DNA of 64,000 nt, taken from positions 14,910 through 78,909 of the forward strand of contig DATIYI010000267.1 in the NCBI GenBank assembly GCA_035517695.1, given 5' to 3'. A model generated the notes under the pieces. The model had not been told where the DNA came from and did no database searches. It saw nothing but the letters and a program-made list of their open reading frames with translations. The position numbers and the translations under genes are program-made. Positions 31,742 to 39,592 of this stretch are shown here, one piece after another; the first letter of the stretch is position 1, and every line of letters starts with the position of its first letter. This DNA comes from DATFVJ01 sp035517695. GTDB taxonomy: Bacteria > Actinomycetota > Actinomycetes > Streptosporangiales > Streptosporangiaceae.

Positions 31742-33982
31742 ATGGAAACCAGCACGGCCAGCACGGCCAGCACATCGAGCGCTGTGCTCGATGAACCCTT
31801 GCCCGCGGTGGTGGCGGGCAAGACGGCGAAGAACCTCGCCGCCGTGTCCTTGCGGACCGTCGGTGACCTGCTCGGGCATTATCCGCGCAGGTACGCCCAG
31901 CGAGGTGAGCTGACCGATCTGGCGTCGCTACGTGAGGGTGAGGACGTGACGGTCCTCGCCCGGGTCGCCACTGTGACCGGCAGGAAGATGACCGGCAGGC
32001 GCGGCAGGCTGACCGAGGTAACGGTGACCGACGGGCGCGGCCGGCTGATCCTCACCTTCTTCAACAAGAACTCCTACTGGGAGTCGCTGCTCAAGCCAGG
32101 TACCTACGGCCTGTTCGCGGGGAAGGTGTCCGCCTTCAAAGGCAAGCGCCAGCTTGCCCATCCCGACTTCGAGCCGGTCGCAACTCCCGACACGGATAAG
32201 GCGGAACAGTTCGCCACCGAGCTGATCCCGGTGTACCCGGCGACGAAGGAGATGCCCTCTTGGAAGATCGCGGACGCCGTCCGGATCGTGCTCGACACGC
32301 TCGGCCAGATCGATGACCCGCTTCCCGCCGATGTGCGAAGCCGCTATGGGCTCTGCGGCCTGCGCGACGCCCTTGTCGCCATCCACCGGCCGGTGGATTA
32401 CGCCGATGCCATGCGGGCACGCAAGCGGCTGAAGTGGGACGAGGCGTTCCTGCTCCAGATAGCGCTCGCGCAGCGCCGGATCGCAGCGCAGGCGCTCCCC
32501 GCCGCACCCCGCCGTGGCCGGGACGGCGGCCTGCTTGCCGGGTTCGACCACGCGCTGCCGTTCAGGCTGACCGGTGGCCAGCGTGCGGCAGGCGAGACCA
32601 TCGCGGCCGACCTGGCCCGTGGCCATCCAATGCACCGGCTGCTGCAAGGAGAGGTCGGCGCGGGCAAGACGGTCATCGCGGTCCGCGCGATGCTGCAGGT
32701 GGTGGACGCGGGTGGGCAGGCCGCCCTGCTCGCGCCCACAGAGGTGCTCGCGCAGCAGCATTACCGCTCGATCAGCGAGCTGCTCGGCCCGCTCGGCCGG
32801 GCAGGCCAGCTCGACGGCGCGGACCGCGCCACCCGCGTCGCGCTGCTCACCGGCTCGCTGGGTGCTGCCGCCCGGCGCGAGGCACTCCTGCACGCGGCAT
32901 CGGGTACGGCCGGGATCGTGATAGGCACGCACGCCCTGCTGCAAGAGCATGTGCAGTTCGCGGACCTCGGCCTGGTGGTGATCGACGAGCAGCACCGGTT
33001 CGGCGTGCAGCAGCGGGACATGCTGCGCGAGCGGGCCGCGTCGCGTGCGTCCGCCCGCCCGCACGTACTCGTCATGACGGCAACGCCGATTCCGCGCACC
33101 GTCGCCATGACCGTGTTCGGTGACCTGGACGTGTCCACCCTCACCGAGTTGCCCGCGGGCCGCGCGGCCATCGCCACCCACGTGGTTCCCGCCGCGGAGA
33201 AGCCGCGGTATCTCGACCGCGCCTGGCAGCGATTGCGCGAGGAAGTGGAAATAGGCCGCCAGGCGTACGTCGTCTGCCCCCGCATCGGCGAAACGGGATC
33301 CCTAACGGATGACTCGGATGCGGACAACTTCTTGGCTGCGGGCGGTTACGGGGACGAGCCGGCGGGCCGACCGCCGCTCGCGGTGCTTGACGTCGCGCCA
33401 AGGCTCGTGGCAGGCCCGCTGGCTGGCCTGCGCCTCGCCGTCCTGCACGGCGGCCTGCACCCGGACGAGAAGGAGCGGGTAATGCGCAGTTTCGCCGTGG
33501 GTGAGCTCGATGTGCTTGTGGCGACGACCGTGGTGGAGGTTGGCGTGGATGTGCGGAATGCCTCGCTGATGGTCGTGCTGGACGCCGACAGGTTCGGGGT
33601 GTCGCAGTTGCACCAGTTGCGCGGCCGGGTTGGCCGCGGCAGCGAACCAGGCTTGTGCCTGCTTGTCACCGAGGCACCCGCGGACGGGAAGGCGCGGGCG
33701 CGGCTCGACGCGGTGGCCGCCACGCTCGACGGGTTCGAGCTGTCCAGGCTGGATCTCGAGCAGCGCCGCGAGGGTGATGTGCTCGGCGCGACCCAGTCCG
33801 GGCGCAGGTCGCACCTCAAGCTGCTCACGCTTGCACGCGACGAGGGCCTGATCGGTCAGGCCAGGACGGAGGCGGTCGCGCTGGTCGGCGACGATCCAGG
33901 CCTGGCCCGCCACCCGGCGCTCGCCGTCGCGCTGGCTGGGGTTATCGACCCCGACCGCGCCGGCTACCTGGAAAAGGCGTGA
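31742..33982 (+). CDS. recG: ATP-dependent DNA helicase RecG
   Basis: Branch-migration helicase that remodels stalled forks and Holliday junctions. An N-terminal wedge/OB domain (RTVGDLLGHYPRRYAQRGELTDL region) precedes helicase motifs: Walker A GEVGAGKTVIA, VIDEQHRFGVQQR (DEQH), VMTATPIPRTVAMTVFGD, and the C-terminal TTVVEVGVDVRNAS and QLHQLRGRVGRGSEPG. The ATG at 31742 gives 746 residues; a GTG at 31784 nearer to the conserved LDEPL is an alternative. First gene of the recG-rsmD-coaD group. Confidence 0.95.
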   Translation: METSTASTASTSSAVLDEPLPAVVAGKTAKNLAAVSLRTVGDLLGHYPRRYAQRGELTDLASLREGEDVTVLARVATVTGRKMTGRRGRLTEVTVTDGRGRLILTFFNKNSYWESLLKPGTYGLFAGKVSAFKGKRQLAHPDFEPVATPDTDKAEQFATELIPVYPATKEMPSWKIADAVRIVLDTLGQIDDPLPADVRSRYGLCGLRDALVAIHRPVDYADAMRARKRLKWDEAFLLQIALAQRRIAAQALPAAPRRGRDGGLLAGFDHALPFRLTGGQRAAGETIAADLARGHPMHRLLQGEVGAGKTVIAVRAMLQVVDAGGQAALLAPTEVLAQQHYRSISELLGPLGRAGQLDGADRATRVALLTGSLGAAARREALLHAASGTAGIVIGTHALLQEHVQFADLGLVVIDEQHRFGVQQRDMLRERAASRASARPHVLVMTATPIPRTVAMTVFGDLDVSTLTELPAGRAAIATHVVPAAEKPRYLDRAWQRLREEVEIGRQAYVVCPRIGETGSLTDDSDADNFLAAGGYGDEPAGRPPLAVLDVAPRLVAGPLAGLRLAVLHGGLHPDEKERVMRSFAVGELDVLVATTVVEVGVDVRNASLMVVLDADRFGVSQLHQLRGRVGRGSEPGLCLLVTEAPADGKARARLDAVAATLDGFELSRLDLEQRREGDVLGATQSGRRSHLKLLTLARDEGLIGQARTEAVALVGDDPGLARHPALAVALAGVIDPDRAGYLEKA

Positions 33983-34277
33983 TCGTGGTCGGGCTTGGCG
34001 CCGGGTTCTGTCGGGGGACCTACCGCGGCGCCAGGCGCACTGGCTGCTCAGCATCGCGCCGGGTCCGTGGCGGCAGCCGGCATCCGCGTGCCTGCCGGCT
34101 GAGTAGCGGTGCCGCCGGGCTGTCCGGTGGCGGCAGCCGGTACCCGTGCGGCTGCCGACCGCTCAACGCCGTCCGCCCAGGCGCACGCACGCCGTCCGCC
34201 TCGTGCCTTGATCCCACGCCTCGCACTGATCAAGAGCGATCGGGCCGCGGCGGCTCTGGGCCCGGGGACCTGGCGCC

Positions 34278-34907
34278 ATGACGCGGGTGATCGCGGGGGT
34301 CGTGGGCGGTAGGCGGCTGGCCGTGCCGCCGGGGCTGGCCACCAGGCCGACAAGCGACCGGGCACGTGAGGGCCTGTTCGGGACGGTGCAGGCGGTGCTC
34401 GGGTCGCTGACCGGCGCCCGGGTGCTCGATCTTTATGCTGGGTCGGGCGCGGTAGGCCTCGAGGCGCTCTCCCGTGGCGCGGCGCATGCGCTGCTCGTCG
34501 AATCCGCGCCGACGGCGATCAGCGCGATCCGCGCGAATATCGCAGCTCTTGATCTTCCTGGCGCATGCCTGGCAGCGGACCGCGTCGAGCGAGTGCTCGC
34601 CCGCGGCCCCACGGGTGCGCGGGCATCGTGCGGCGCCGCTCCAGGCAGTGCGGATGACGGCACTCGGATTCGCTATCACTTCGTGTTTGCCGACCCGCCC
34701 TACGCGGTCGGCGACGGCGAGGTTGACGCGATGCTGGTGGCGCTGCGCGAGGGTGGCTGGCTAGCGGATGCGGCGCTGGTCACCGTGGAACGCCGGACTG
34801 GCGGTGCGCCGCTCGACTGGCCGTGCGGATACCGCACTGACCGGGTGCGTCGCTACGGCGATGCGACGCTCTGGTACGGTCTCGCCGCAGGCGGTTCTGC
34901 AGCATGA
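34278..34907 (+). CDS. rsmD: 16S rRNA (guanine966-N2)-methyltransferase
   Basis: SAM-dependent methyltransferase of the small ribosomal subunit. The SAM motif VLDLYAGSGAVGLEALSRGA and the catalytic FADPPYAV (DPPY) are present, along with the N-terminal RVIAGVVGGRRLAVPPG. A non-conserved stretch (around GPTGARASCGAAPGSADDG) precedes the DPPY strand. The stop overlaps a coaD ATG by four bases. The 295-base gap upstream holds a duplicated GGTGGCGGCAGCCGG segment but no gene. Confidence 0.93.
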   Translation: MTRVIAGVVGGRRLAVPPGLATRPTSDRAREGLFGTVQAVLGSLTGARVLDLYAGSGAVGLEALSRGAAHALLVESAPTAISAIRANIAALDLPGACLAADRVERVLARGPTGARASCGAAPGSADDGTRIRYHFVFADPPYAVGDGEVDAMLVALREGGWLADAALVTVERRTGGAPLDWPCGYRTDRVRRYGDATLWYGLAAGGSAA

Positions 34908-35407
34908 CCGGAGGGATGGTGGGTCGGGTGCGTCGTGCCGTTAGTCCAGGCTCATTCGATCCCGTGACGAACGGGCATCTCGACATCATCGGCAGAGCCG
35001 CGCGGCTGTACGACGAGGTCATCGTGGGTGTGCTGATCAACATCTCCAAGCGCAGCCTGTTCACCGTCGATGAGCGCATCGAGATGCTGCGCGACGTGAC
35101 GTCCGACTACGGCAACGTCCGGGTAGAAAAGTTCCACGGATTGATTGTCGAATTCTGCCAGGCCAACAACATCCCCGTGATCGTCAAGGGGCTTCGAGCG
35201 GTGAGCGACTTCGACTACGAGATCCAGATGTCGCAAATGAACTACCGTCTGGCTGGCGTGGAAACGCTTTTCATGCCCACGAATCCGCTCTATGCCTTCC
35301 TCTCGTCAAGCCTCGTAAAGGAGGTCGTCCAGTACGGCGGCGATGTGACCGGCCTCGTCCCCGCGCCGGTCGTGGAACGCTTGCGTGACCGCCTGGGTGG
35401 GCCCTGA
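34904..35407 (+). CDS. coaD: pantetheine-phosphate adenylyltransferase
   Basis: Adds AMP to 4'-phosphopantetheine in coenzyme A synthesis. The nucleotidyltransferase motif SPGSFDPVTNGHLDII (T/HxGH) and ISKRSLFTVDERIEML with VKGLRAVSDFDYE and the C-terminal SSSLVKEV are intact. ATG 34904 overlaps the rsmD stop, but GGAGGG at 34910 points to restart at GTG 34919 or GTG 34928, which would fit homologues beginning MRRAV. The protein would then be 159-162 residues. Confidence 0.95.
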   Translation: MTGGMVGRVRRAVSPGSFDPVTNGHLDIIGRAARLYDEVIVGVLINISKRSLFTVDERIEMLRDVTSDYGNVRVEKFHGLIVEFCQANNIPVIVKGLRAVSDFDYEIQMSQMNYRLAGVETLFMPTNPLYAFLSSSLVKEVVQYGGDVTGLVPAPVVERLRDRLGGP

Positions 35408-35514
35408 GTCCGCCGGCCGTGGGCGAACGCGGGCATCGCAACAAGGCGTTCACTTACTGTCACGTAGCTGCGGTCGCGTCCACGCCGCCGGGCCGGGACG
35501 GTCGCGGGCCCGAG

Positions 35515-35543
35515 TTGGTTACCCGTTAGTCGTCAGGTAGGCT
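35515..35543 (+). promoter_or_regulatory. candidate promoter for DUF177-rpmF-rnc-mutM
   Basis: TTGGTT (35515-35520) and TAGGCT (35538-35543) are 17 bases apart, a reasonable housekeeping-sigma pair for actinomycetes, about 32 bases before the ATG of the DUF177 gene. Confidence 0.4.
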
Positions 35544-35574
35544 GCGTCCGTCGTGCCCGACACCGTTATCAGCT

Positions 35575-36189
35575 ATGTCATACGGAAGCAGTAATCACAC
35601 GGCTCCACGCAACGCACACGGTCCGTTCGTGTTTGACGTACGTCCACTCGGACGCCAGCCGGGTTCTTCGCGTGACGAGCACCGGACCGTTATGGCACCC
35701 GCTGATTTCGGTGTCGAGTTGGTCGGCGTCCCTCCGGGCGCCGACCTCGAGTTGGACATCCGGCTCGAGGCAGTGATGGAAGGCGTGCTGGTTTCCGGCA
35801 CGGTGCGGGCTCCGCTCACTGGTGAGTGCGCGCGCTGCCTGGATCCCGTGACCTCATCGATCGAGGTGGGGTTCCAGGAGCTCTTCTGTTACCTGGCTGC
35901 CCGTGAGGCTGGGGACAGCGAGGCAACAGAAGAGGATCACTGCCTCGACGGTGACTTGCTCGACCTCGAGCCGGTATGCCGCGACGCGGTGCTGCTTGCA
36001 CTCCCGCTCTCGCCGCTCTGTTCGGGTGACTGCCCGGGCCTGTGCGCCGAGTGCGGTGCACGGCTCGCGGACACCGGCCCGGAGCACGGCCATGGCGACA
36101 GTGCCGACCCACGCTGGGCGGCGCTGCGACTGCTTGACGCAGCCGACACTGCGGCCCGGACCCGCCGGGATCACGCAGACGACCTATAG
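35575..36189 (+). CDS. DUF177/YceD family protein
   Basis: A 204-residue protein of the YceD family, almost always next to rpmF and linked to 23S rRNA/50S assembly. It has LTGECARCLDPVTSSIEVGF, then the acidic segment, and the C-terminal cysteine cluster CSGDCPGLCAECGARL, which probably binds zinc. rpmF follows after 10 bases behind AGGAGGG. The role is inferred from the family and the neighbour. Confidence 0.93.
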   Translation: MSYGSSNHTAPRNAHGPFVFDVRPLGRQPGSSRDEHRTVMAPADFGVELVGVPPGADLELDIRLEAVMEGVLVSGTVRAPLTGECARCLDPVTSSIEVGFQELFCYLAAREAGDSEATEEDHCLDGDLLDLEPVCRDAVLLALPLSPLCSGDCPGLCAECGARLADTGPEHGHGDSADPRWAALRLLDAADTAARTRRDHADDL

Positions 36190-36199
36190 GAGGGCTGAC

Positions 36200-36376
36200 G
36201 TGGCCGTCCCGAAGCGGAAGATGTCACGGAGCAATACCCGGGCGCGCCGGGCAAGGTGGAAGACCACCGCTCCAGCGCTGATGGAGTGCCCGCAGTGCCA
36301 CGAGCAGAAGCTTCAGCACACCGCCTGCCCGACGTGTGGCACGTACAACCGTCGTCAGGTCATCACGCCCGCATAA
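36200..36376 (+). CDS. rpmF: 50S ribosomal protein L32
   Basis: A 58-residue large-subunit protein, GTG start behind AGGAGGG. N-terminus AVPKRKMSRSNTRARRARWK, and a zinc ribbon of two CxxC pairs (CPQC and CPTC) near the C-terminus. Directly after DUF177, the usual arrangement. Confidence 0.97.
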   Translation: MAVPKRKMSRSNTRARRARWKTTAPALMECPQCHEQKLQHTACPTCGTYNRRQVITPA

Positions 36377-36611
36377 GGGCTCCGAACCTCACGAGATCGT
36401 TGTCCGTGCGGCACGCTGTCCCGGCTGGCGGACCCGGCTGGCGGATACGGCATGCGGGGATATCCCGTCATGTCGGCGTCTGCACGCCCGCTATCAGCCA
36501 GAAAAGCCGTAGGGATTGCCATCAGCTGCATGTTTGGCTGTCACAATTCGTTTGCGGGCAGGCACGATGGGCTATATGGGCATGCGGAGGCGTGAGCTGG
36601 AGAGGAACACG

Positions 36612-37499
36612 GTGAGCGTGATGAGCGGTGAGCCACCACGCAGCGCTGACAATGGCGCCTCCGCCGTCCCCGACCCTGCCGAACTGCTGACCGCACTGGC
36701 CGTCCCGCTCGGTCCCGAGCTGCTCGACCGGGCGCTCACGCATCGGTCGTATGCCTACGAGAACGGCGGATTGCCCACCAACGAACGCCTCGAATTCCTG
36801 GGCGACTCGGTGCTCGGGCTGGTGGTGACAGACACCTTGTTCCGTGAGCACCCGGACCTGCCAGAGGGCCAGCTTGCCAAGCTTCGTGCGGCCGTGGTGA
36901 ACATGCGCGCGCTCGCCGGCGTTGCGCGCGATCTTAAACTTGGCCGCCACATCAAGCTGGGCCGCGGCGAAGAGGGCACTGGCGGACGAGACAAATCCTC
37001 CATCCTCGCCGACACGCTCGAGGCGATCATCGGTGCGGTATACGTGGACCGGGGGCTTGATGAGGCCTCCACGCTCGTGCATTGCCTGTTCGACCCGGTG
37101 ATCGCCCGCTCGGCGCGGCTGGGCGCAGGACTGGACTGGAAAACCTCTCTGCAGGAGTTGACGGCGGCGGAAATGCTCGGCGTGCCCGAGTATCAGGTCA
37201 CGGAGAGCGGGCCTGACCATCAGAAGTCGTTCAGCGCGGTCGTTCGCGTCGGCGGCAAGATCTACGGTTCGGGCGACGGCCGCTCCAAGAAGGAAGCCGA
37301 ACAGAAGGCTGCGGAGGTCGCTTGGCGCGCGATCGGCGCGGACTCGGACCGCGCGACAGGGCGGCCGGCCGCCGCCGCAAGCTCGGCGGACAGGACCCGC
37401 GCGGCTGGCAGCGCGGCAGCCGAAGCCACCACGCAAGAACTGCGGCGTGGTCGGCCGGCGGGGGCTCAGCAGGCCCGGCGTGACGCCGCCGGGGGGTGA
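36612..37499 (+). CDS. rnc: ribonuclease III
   Basis: Double-strand-specific endoribonuclease for rRNA and mRNA processing. The catalytic signature NERLEFLGDSVLG, the second metal site LADTLEAIIGAVYVD, and a C-terminal dsRNA-binding domain (DWKTSLQELTAA ... SKKEAEQKAAEVAW) are complete. The last ~55 residues are Ala/Arg-rich and unconserved. GTG 36612 lies five bases after GGAGAGGA. mutM starts three bases after the stop. Confidence 0.95.
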   Translation: MSVMSGEPPRSADNGASAVPDPAELLTALAVPLGPELLDRALTHRSYAYENGGLPTNERLEFLGDSVLGLVVTDTLFREHPDLPEGQLAKLRAAVVNMRALAGVARDLKLGRHIKLGRGEEGTGGRDKSSILADTLEAIIGAVYVDRGLDEASTLVHCLFDPVIARSARLGAGLDWKTSLQELTAAEMLGVPEYQVTESGPDHQKSFSAVVRVGGKIYGSGDGRSKKEAEQKAAEVAWRAIGADSDRATGRPAAAASSADRTRAAGSAAAEATTQELRRGRPAGAQQARRDAAGG

Positions 37500-37502
37500 G
37501 CC

Positions 37503-38588
37503 TTGCCCGAACTGCCTGAAGTGGAGGTCGTGCGGGCCGGCCTGGAACGGCACGCGGTCGGCCGAACGATCGAGACTGCTGCCGTTTTCCACCCCCGCGC
37601 GGTGCGCAGGCACACGGCCGGGCCCGAGGACTTCGCGGCGCGGCTGGCAGGCCGTCTCATCACTGGAGCCCGCCGCCGCGGCAAGTATTTGTGGCTCCCT
37701 GTGCACCGCGCCGCGAGCCCGGCAGGCGATCCTGATCCTGGCCCGGCAGGCACTCCTGGCACGGCAGGCACTCCTGGCACGGCAGGCACTCCTGGCCCGG
37801 CAGGCACTCCTGGCCCGGCAGGCACTCCTGGCCCGGCAGGCACTTCTGGCCCGGCAGGCACTCCTGGCGCGCCAGGCACTATAGGCACTCCTGCCCCGAA
37901 AGGCACTCCTGCCCCGGCAGGCACTCCAGGTGGCACGATGGACGACGCGCTGCTCGCGCATCTCGGCATGAGCGGGCAGTTGGTGATCGGCGAGCCAGGC
38001 CGGCCGATATCCAGCCACGTGCGCGCCCGGTTCAGCTTCACTGACGCTGGACCGGACCTGCGGTTCGTGGATCAGCGCACCTTCGGCCACCTGTGCCTGG
38101 TGCAGGGCGGCGCCGACCTGCCCGCACCCATCGCGCACATCGCGCCTGACCCGCTCGAGGCCGCGTTCGATCCCGCGGTTTTCGCCGCGGCGCTGCACCG
38201 TAGGCGCACTGGCGTCAAGCGGGCGCTGCTCGACCAGTCACTCGTCAGCGGCGTCGGGAACATCTACGCCGATGAAGCGCTTTGGCGGGCGCGGCTGCAC
38301 TGGGCGCGCCCCACCGAAACCCTTCGCCGCGGCGAGATCGACCGCCTGCTCACGGCCGTGTTCGGGGTGCTGTCCGACGCGCTGCGAGCGGGGGGGACGT
38401 CATTCGACGCGCTGTATGTCAACGTCAACGGGGAAAGTGGCTACTTTGGCCGATCGCTCGCCGTTTACGGCCAGGCGGGGAAACCGTGCCCCCGCTGCGG
38501 CGAGGCCGTCCGGAGGGACACGTTCATGAACCGGTCCGCCTACAGTTGCCCGCGATGCCAGCCCCGGCCCCGGCGCGCCAGGTGGTGA
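37503..38588 (+). CDS. mutM: formamidopyrimidine-DNA glycosylase with collagen-like insertion
   Basis: Removes 8-oxoguanine and other oxidised purines. After the TTG start the catalytic N-terminal PELPEVEVVRAGLERH is exact; the helix-two-turn-helix has LDQSLVSGVGNIYADEALW; the C-terminal zinc finger has CPRCGEAV and CPRCQ. Length is 361 against a usual 270-290. The extra part is residues about 72-146, a Gly-X-Y run (GTPGTA, GTPGPA, GTPAPA) placed in the turn between KYLWLPV and ALLAHLGMSGQL, a beta-hairpin loop. The core is otherwise intact, so activity is likely. Confidence 0.93.
   Translation: MPELPEVEVVRAGLERHAVGRTIETAAVFHPRAVRRHTAGPEDFAARLAGRLITGARRRGKYLWLPVHRAASPAGDPDPGPAGTPGTAGTPGTAGTPGPAGTPGPAGTPGPAGTSGPAGTPGAPGTIGTPAPKGTPAPAGTPGGTMDDALLAHLGMSGQLVIGEPGRPISSHVRARFSFTDAGPDLRFVDQRTFGHLCLVQGGADLPAPIAHIAPDPLEAAFDPAVFAAALHRRRTGVKRALLDQSLVSGVGNIYADEALWRARLHWARPTETLRRGEIDRLLTAVFGVLSDALRAGGTSFDALYVNVNGESGYFGRSLAVYGQAGKPCPRCGEAVRRDTFMNRSAYSCPRCQPRPRRARW
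37749..37919 (+). repeat. 18-bp in-frame tandem repeat inside mutM
   Basis: Seven successive 18-bp units (first GGCACTCCTGGCACGGCA) run from 37749 to 37874, followed after a 9-bp half unit by two more (37884-37919). All are in the mutM frame and encode Gly-Thr-Pro-Gly-(Thr/Pro)-Ala type hexapeptides. Third-position and single-base variants show it is not a perfect recent copy throughout. Confidence 0.95.
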
Positions 38589-38593
38589 GGGTC

Positions 38594-38914
38594 ATGCCCG
38601 GATTGTCTGAATCAGGCCAGCCGGCCGGCGAGCCGGGGCCTCGGGTGCGCCTGACGGCGTGGGTCGACGGCTGGGTACAGGGAGTCGGGTTCCGCTGGTG
38701 GGTCCGGACGCGTGCGCTCGAACTCGGCCTTGCCGGGTCCGCGACGAATCTGCCCGACGGCCGGGTGCGCGTCGTCGCGGAAGGTCCACGCCCCGCGTGC
38801 GCGCAGCTGCTGGCCCTCCTCGGCGGGCCAGCCGCACCAGGGCGGGTCGCCGATATAAAATCGCGCTGGAGCGAACCTGATGATCGTGAGCTTTCCAGCT
38901 TCGTGGCCAAGTGA
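38594..38914 (+). CDS. acyP: acylphosphatase
   Basis: Small enzyme hydrolysing carboxyl-phosphate bonds. The first signature GWVQGVGFRWWVR carries the phosphate-binding arginine; the second, GLAGSATNLPDGRVRVVAEG, carries the catalytic asparagine. A short non-conserved N-terminus precedes. GTG 38585, overlapping the mutM stop, is an alternative start. The mutM-acyP pairing is common in actinomycetes. Confidence 0.9.
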   Translation: MPGLSESGQPAGEPGPRVRLTAWVDGWVQGVGFRWWVRTRALELGLAGSATNLPDGRVRVVAEGPRPACAQLLALLGGPAAPGRVADIKSRWSEPDDRELSSFVAK

Positions 38915-39077
38915 GCGGGCACAGGTGCCGGGTAAATGAGGCACAGGTGCCCTCAACTTGACTGGTCAACGGCTGGGTGGGACCCTAGTACTACTACCCG
39001 CCGCGCACCCTTCCGCGTGTTTTGGCTTGTTTGTGCGTGTGCCCACTCTGGTCGCTCAGTGTGGAGGACCCTTTACC

Positions 39078-39284
39078 ATGGCGAAGGCTATACTCGGCCA
39101 CGTCGGCGGTCCCGATCTCCGCATGGTCGCCGAGATGCGCCGTCTCCAGCAGCGCATACGTGACCTGGAGGAAGAGCTCGTCCGGCTCCAGGAACAAAAC
39201 GATGCGCTTACCGCTGAAGTCGGCCAGGACCTGCTGGTTCCAACCCGCGAGCCGGTGCTCGCAAGGGAGCCGGCGCTTACCTGA
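39078..39284 (+). CDS. small coiled-coil protein upstream of smc
   Basis: A 68-residue protein: MAKAILGHVGGPDLRMVAEM, then a heptad-patterned helix (RRLQQRIRDLEEELVRLQEQ) likely to dimerise as a coiled coil, then an unstructured tail. GGAGGA lies nine bases before the ATG. Similar short proteins occur in this position in other actinomycetes; function is unknown. It ends 15 bases before a strong terminator, so it is not cotranscribed with smc. Confidence 0.8.
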   Translation: MAKAILGHVGGPDLRMVAEMRRLQQRIRDLEEELVRLQEQNDALTAEVGQDLLVPTREPVLAREPALT

Positions 39285-39299
39285 CGAAGGTCGCCCGAC

Positions 39300-39335
39300 A
39301 ACGAACAGGGACGCCGTCGGCGTCCCTGTTCGTTT
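39300..39335 (+). terminator. rho-independent terminator after the small coiled-coil gene
   Basis: Sixteen-bp perfect stem with a 3-base loop: AACGAACAGGGACGCC, GTC, then the complement, ending in TTT. It is the best terminator in the window and separates the mutM side from smc. Confidence 0.9.
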
Positions 39336-39477
39336 CGCTCCTGACGCGCGATTCGTTGCCCGCAAGCCGCAGGCGCGGCCCTTGGGACCCCCGCTCGAGA
39401 GCTTGTGCCGCCTGCCGGGCATGGCGCGCTGCGAACATGCCCGATCTGGCGAGACCATCACGGTAGGGTGCGGAATT

Positions 39478-39571
39478 GCAGCGATCGAGCACGGGCAGAT
39501 TGCAGCGATCGGGCAGCGATCTAGCAGCGATCGGGCAGCGGTAGCTGGCAGCGGCAGACGGCAGCGGCAGA
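39478..39571. repeat. phased GCAGCGATC repeats upstream of smc
   Basis: GCAGCGATC occurs at 39478, 39502, 39513 and 39524, with GCAGCGGT at 39535, so four copies are exactly 11 bases apart, close to one helical turn; GCAGCGGCAGACG is then duplicated at 39548 and 39560. The array ends 22 bases before the smc start codon. Confidence 0.8.
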
Positions 39572-39592
39572 CTGAGGGGGGAGTGCCCGCGC

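Noticed and set aside
33983..34277. Possible small gene between recG and rsmD
   Set aside because: Only Arg/Ala/Gly/Pro-rich frames over a duplicated GGTGGCGGCAGCCGG segment; no start signal or conserved motif.
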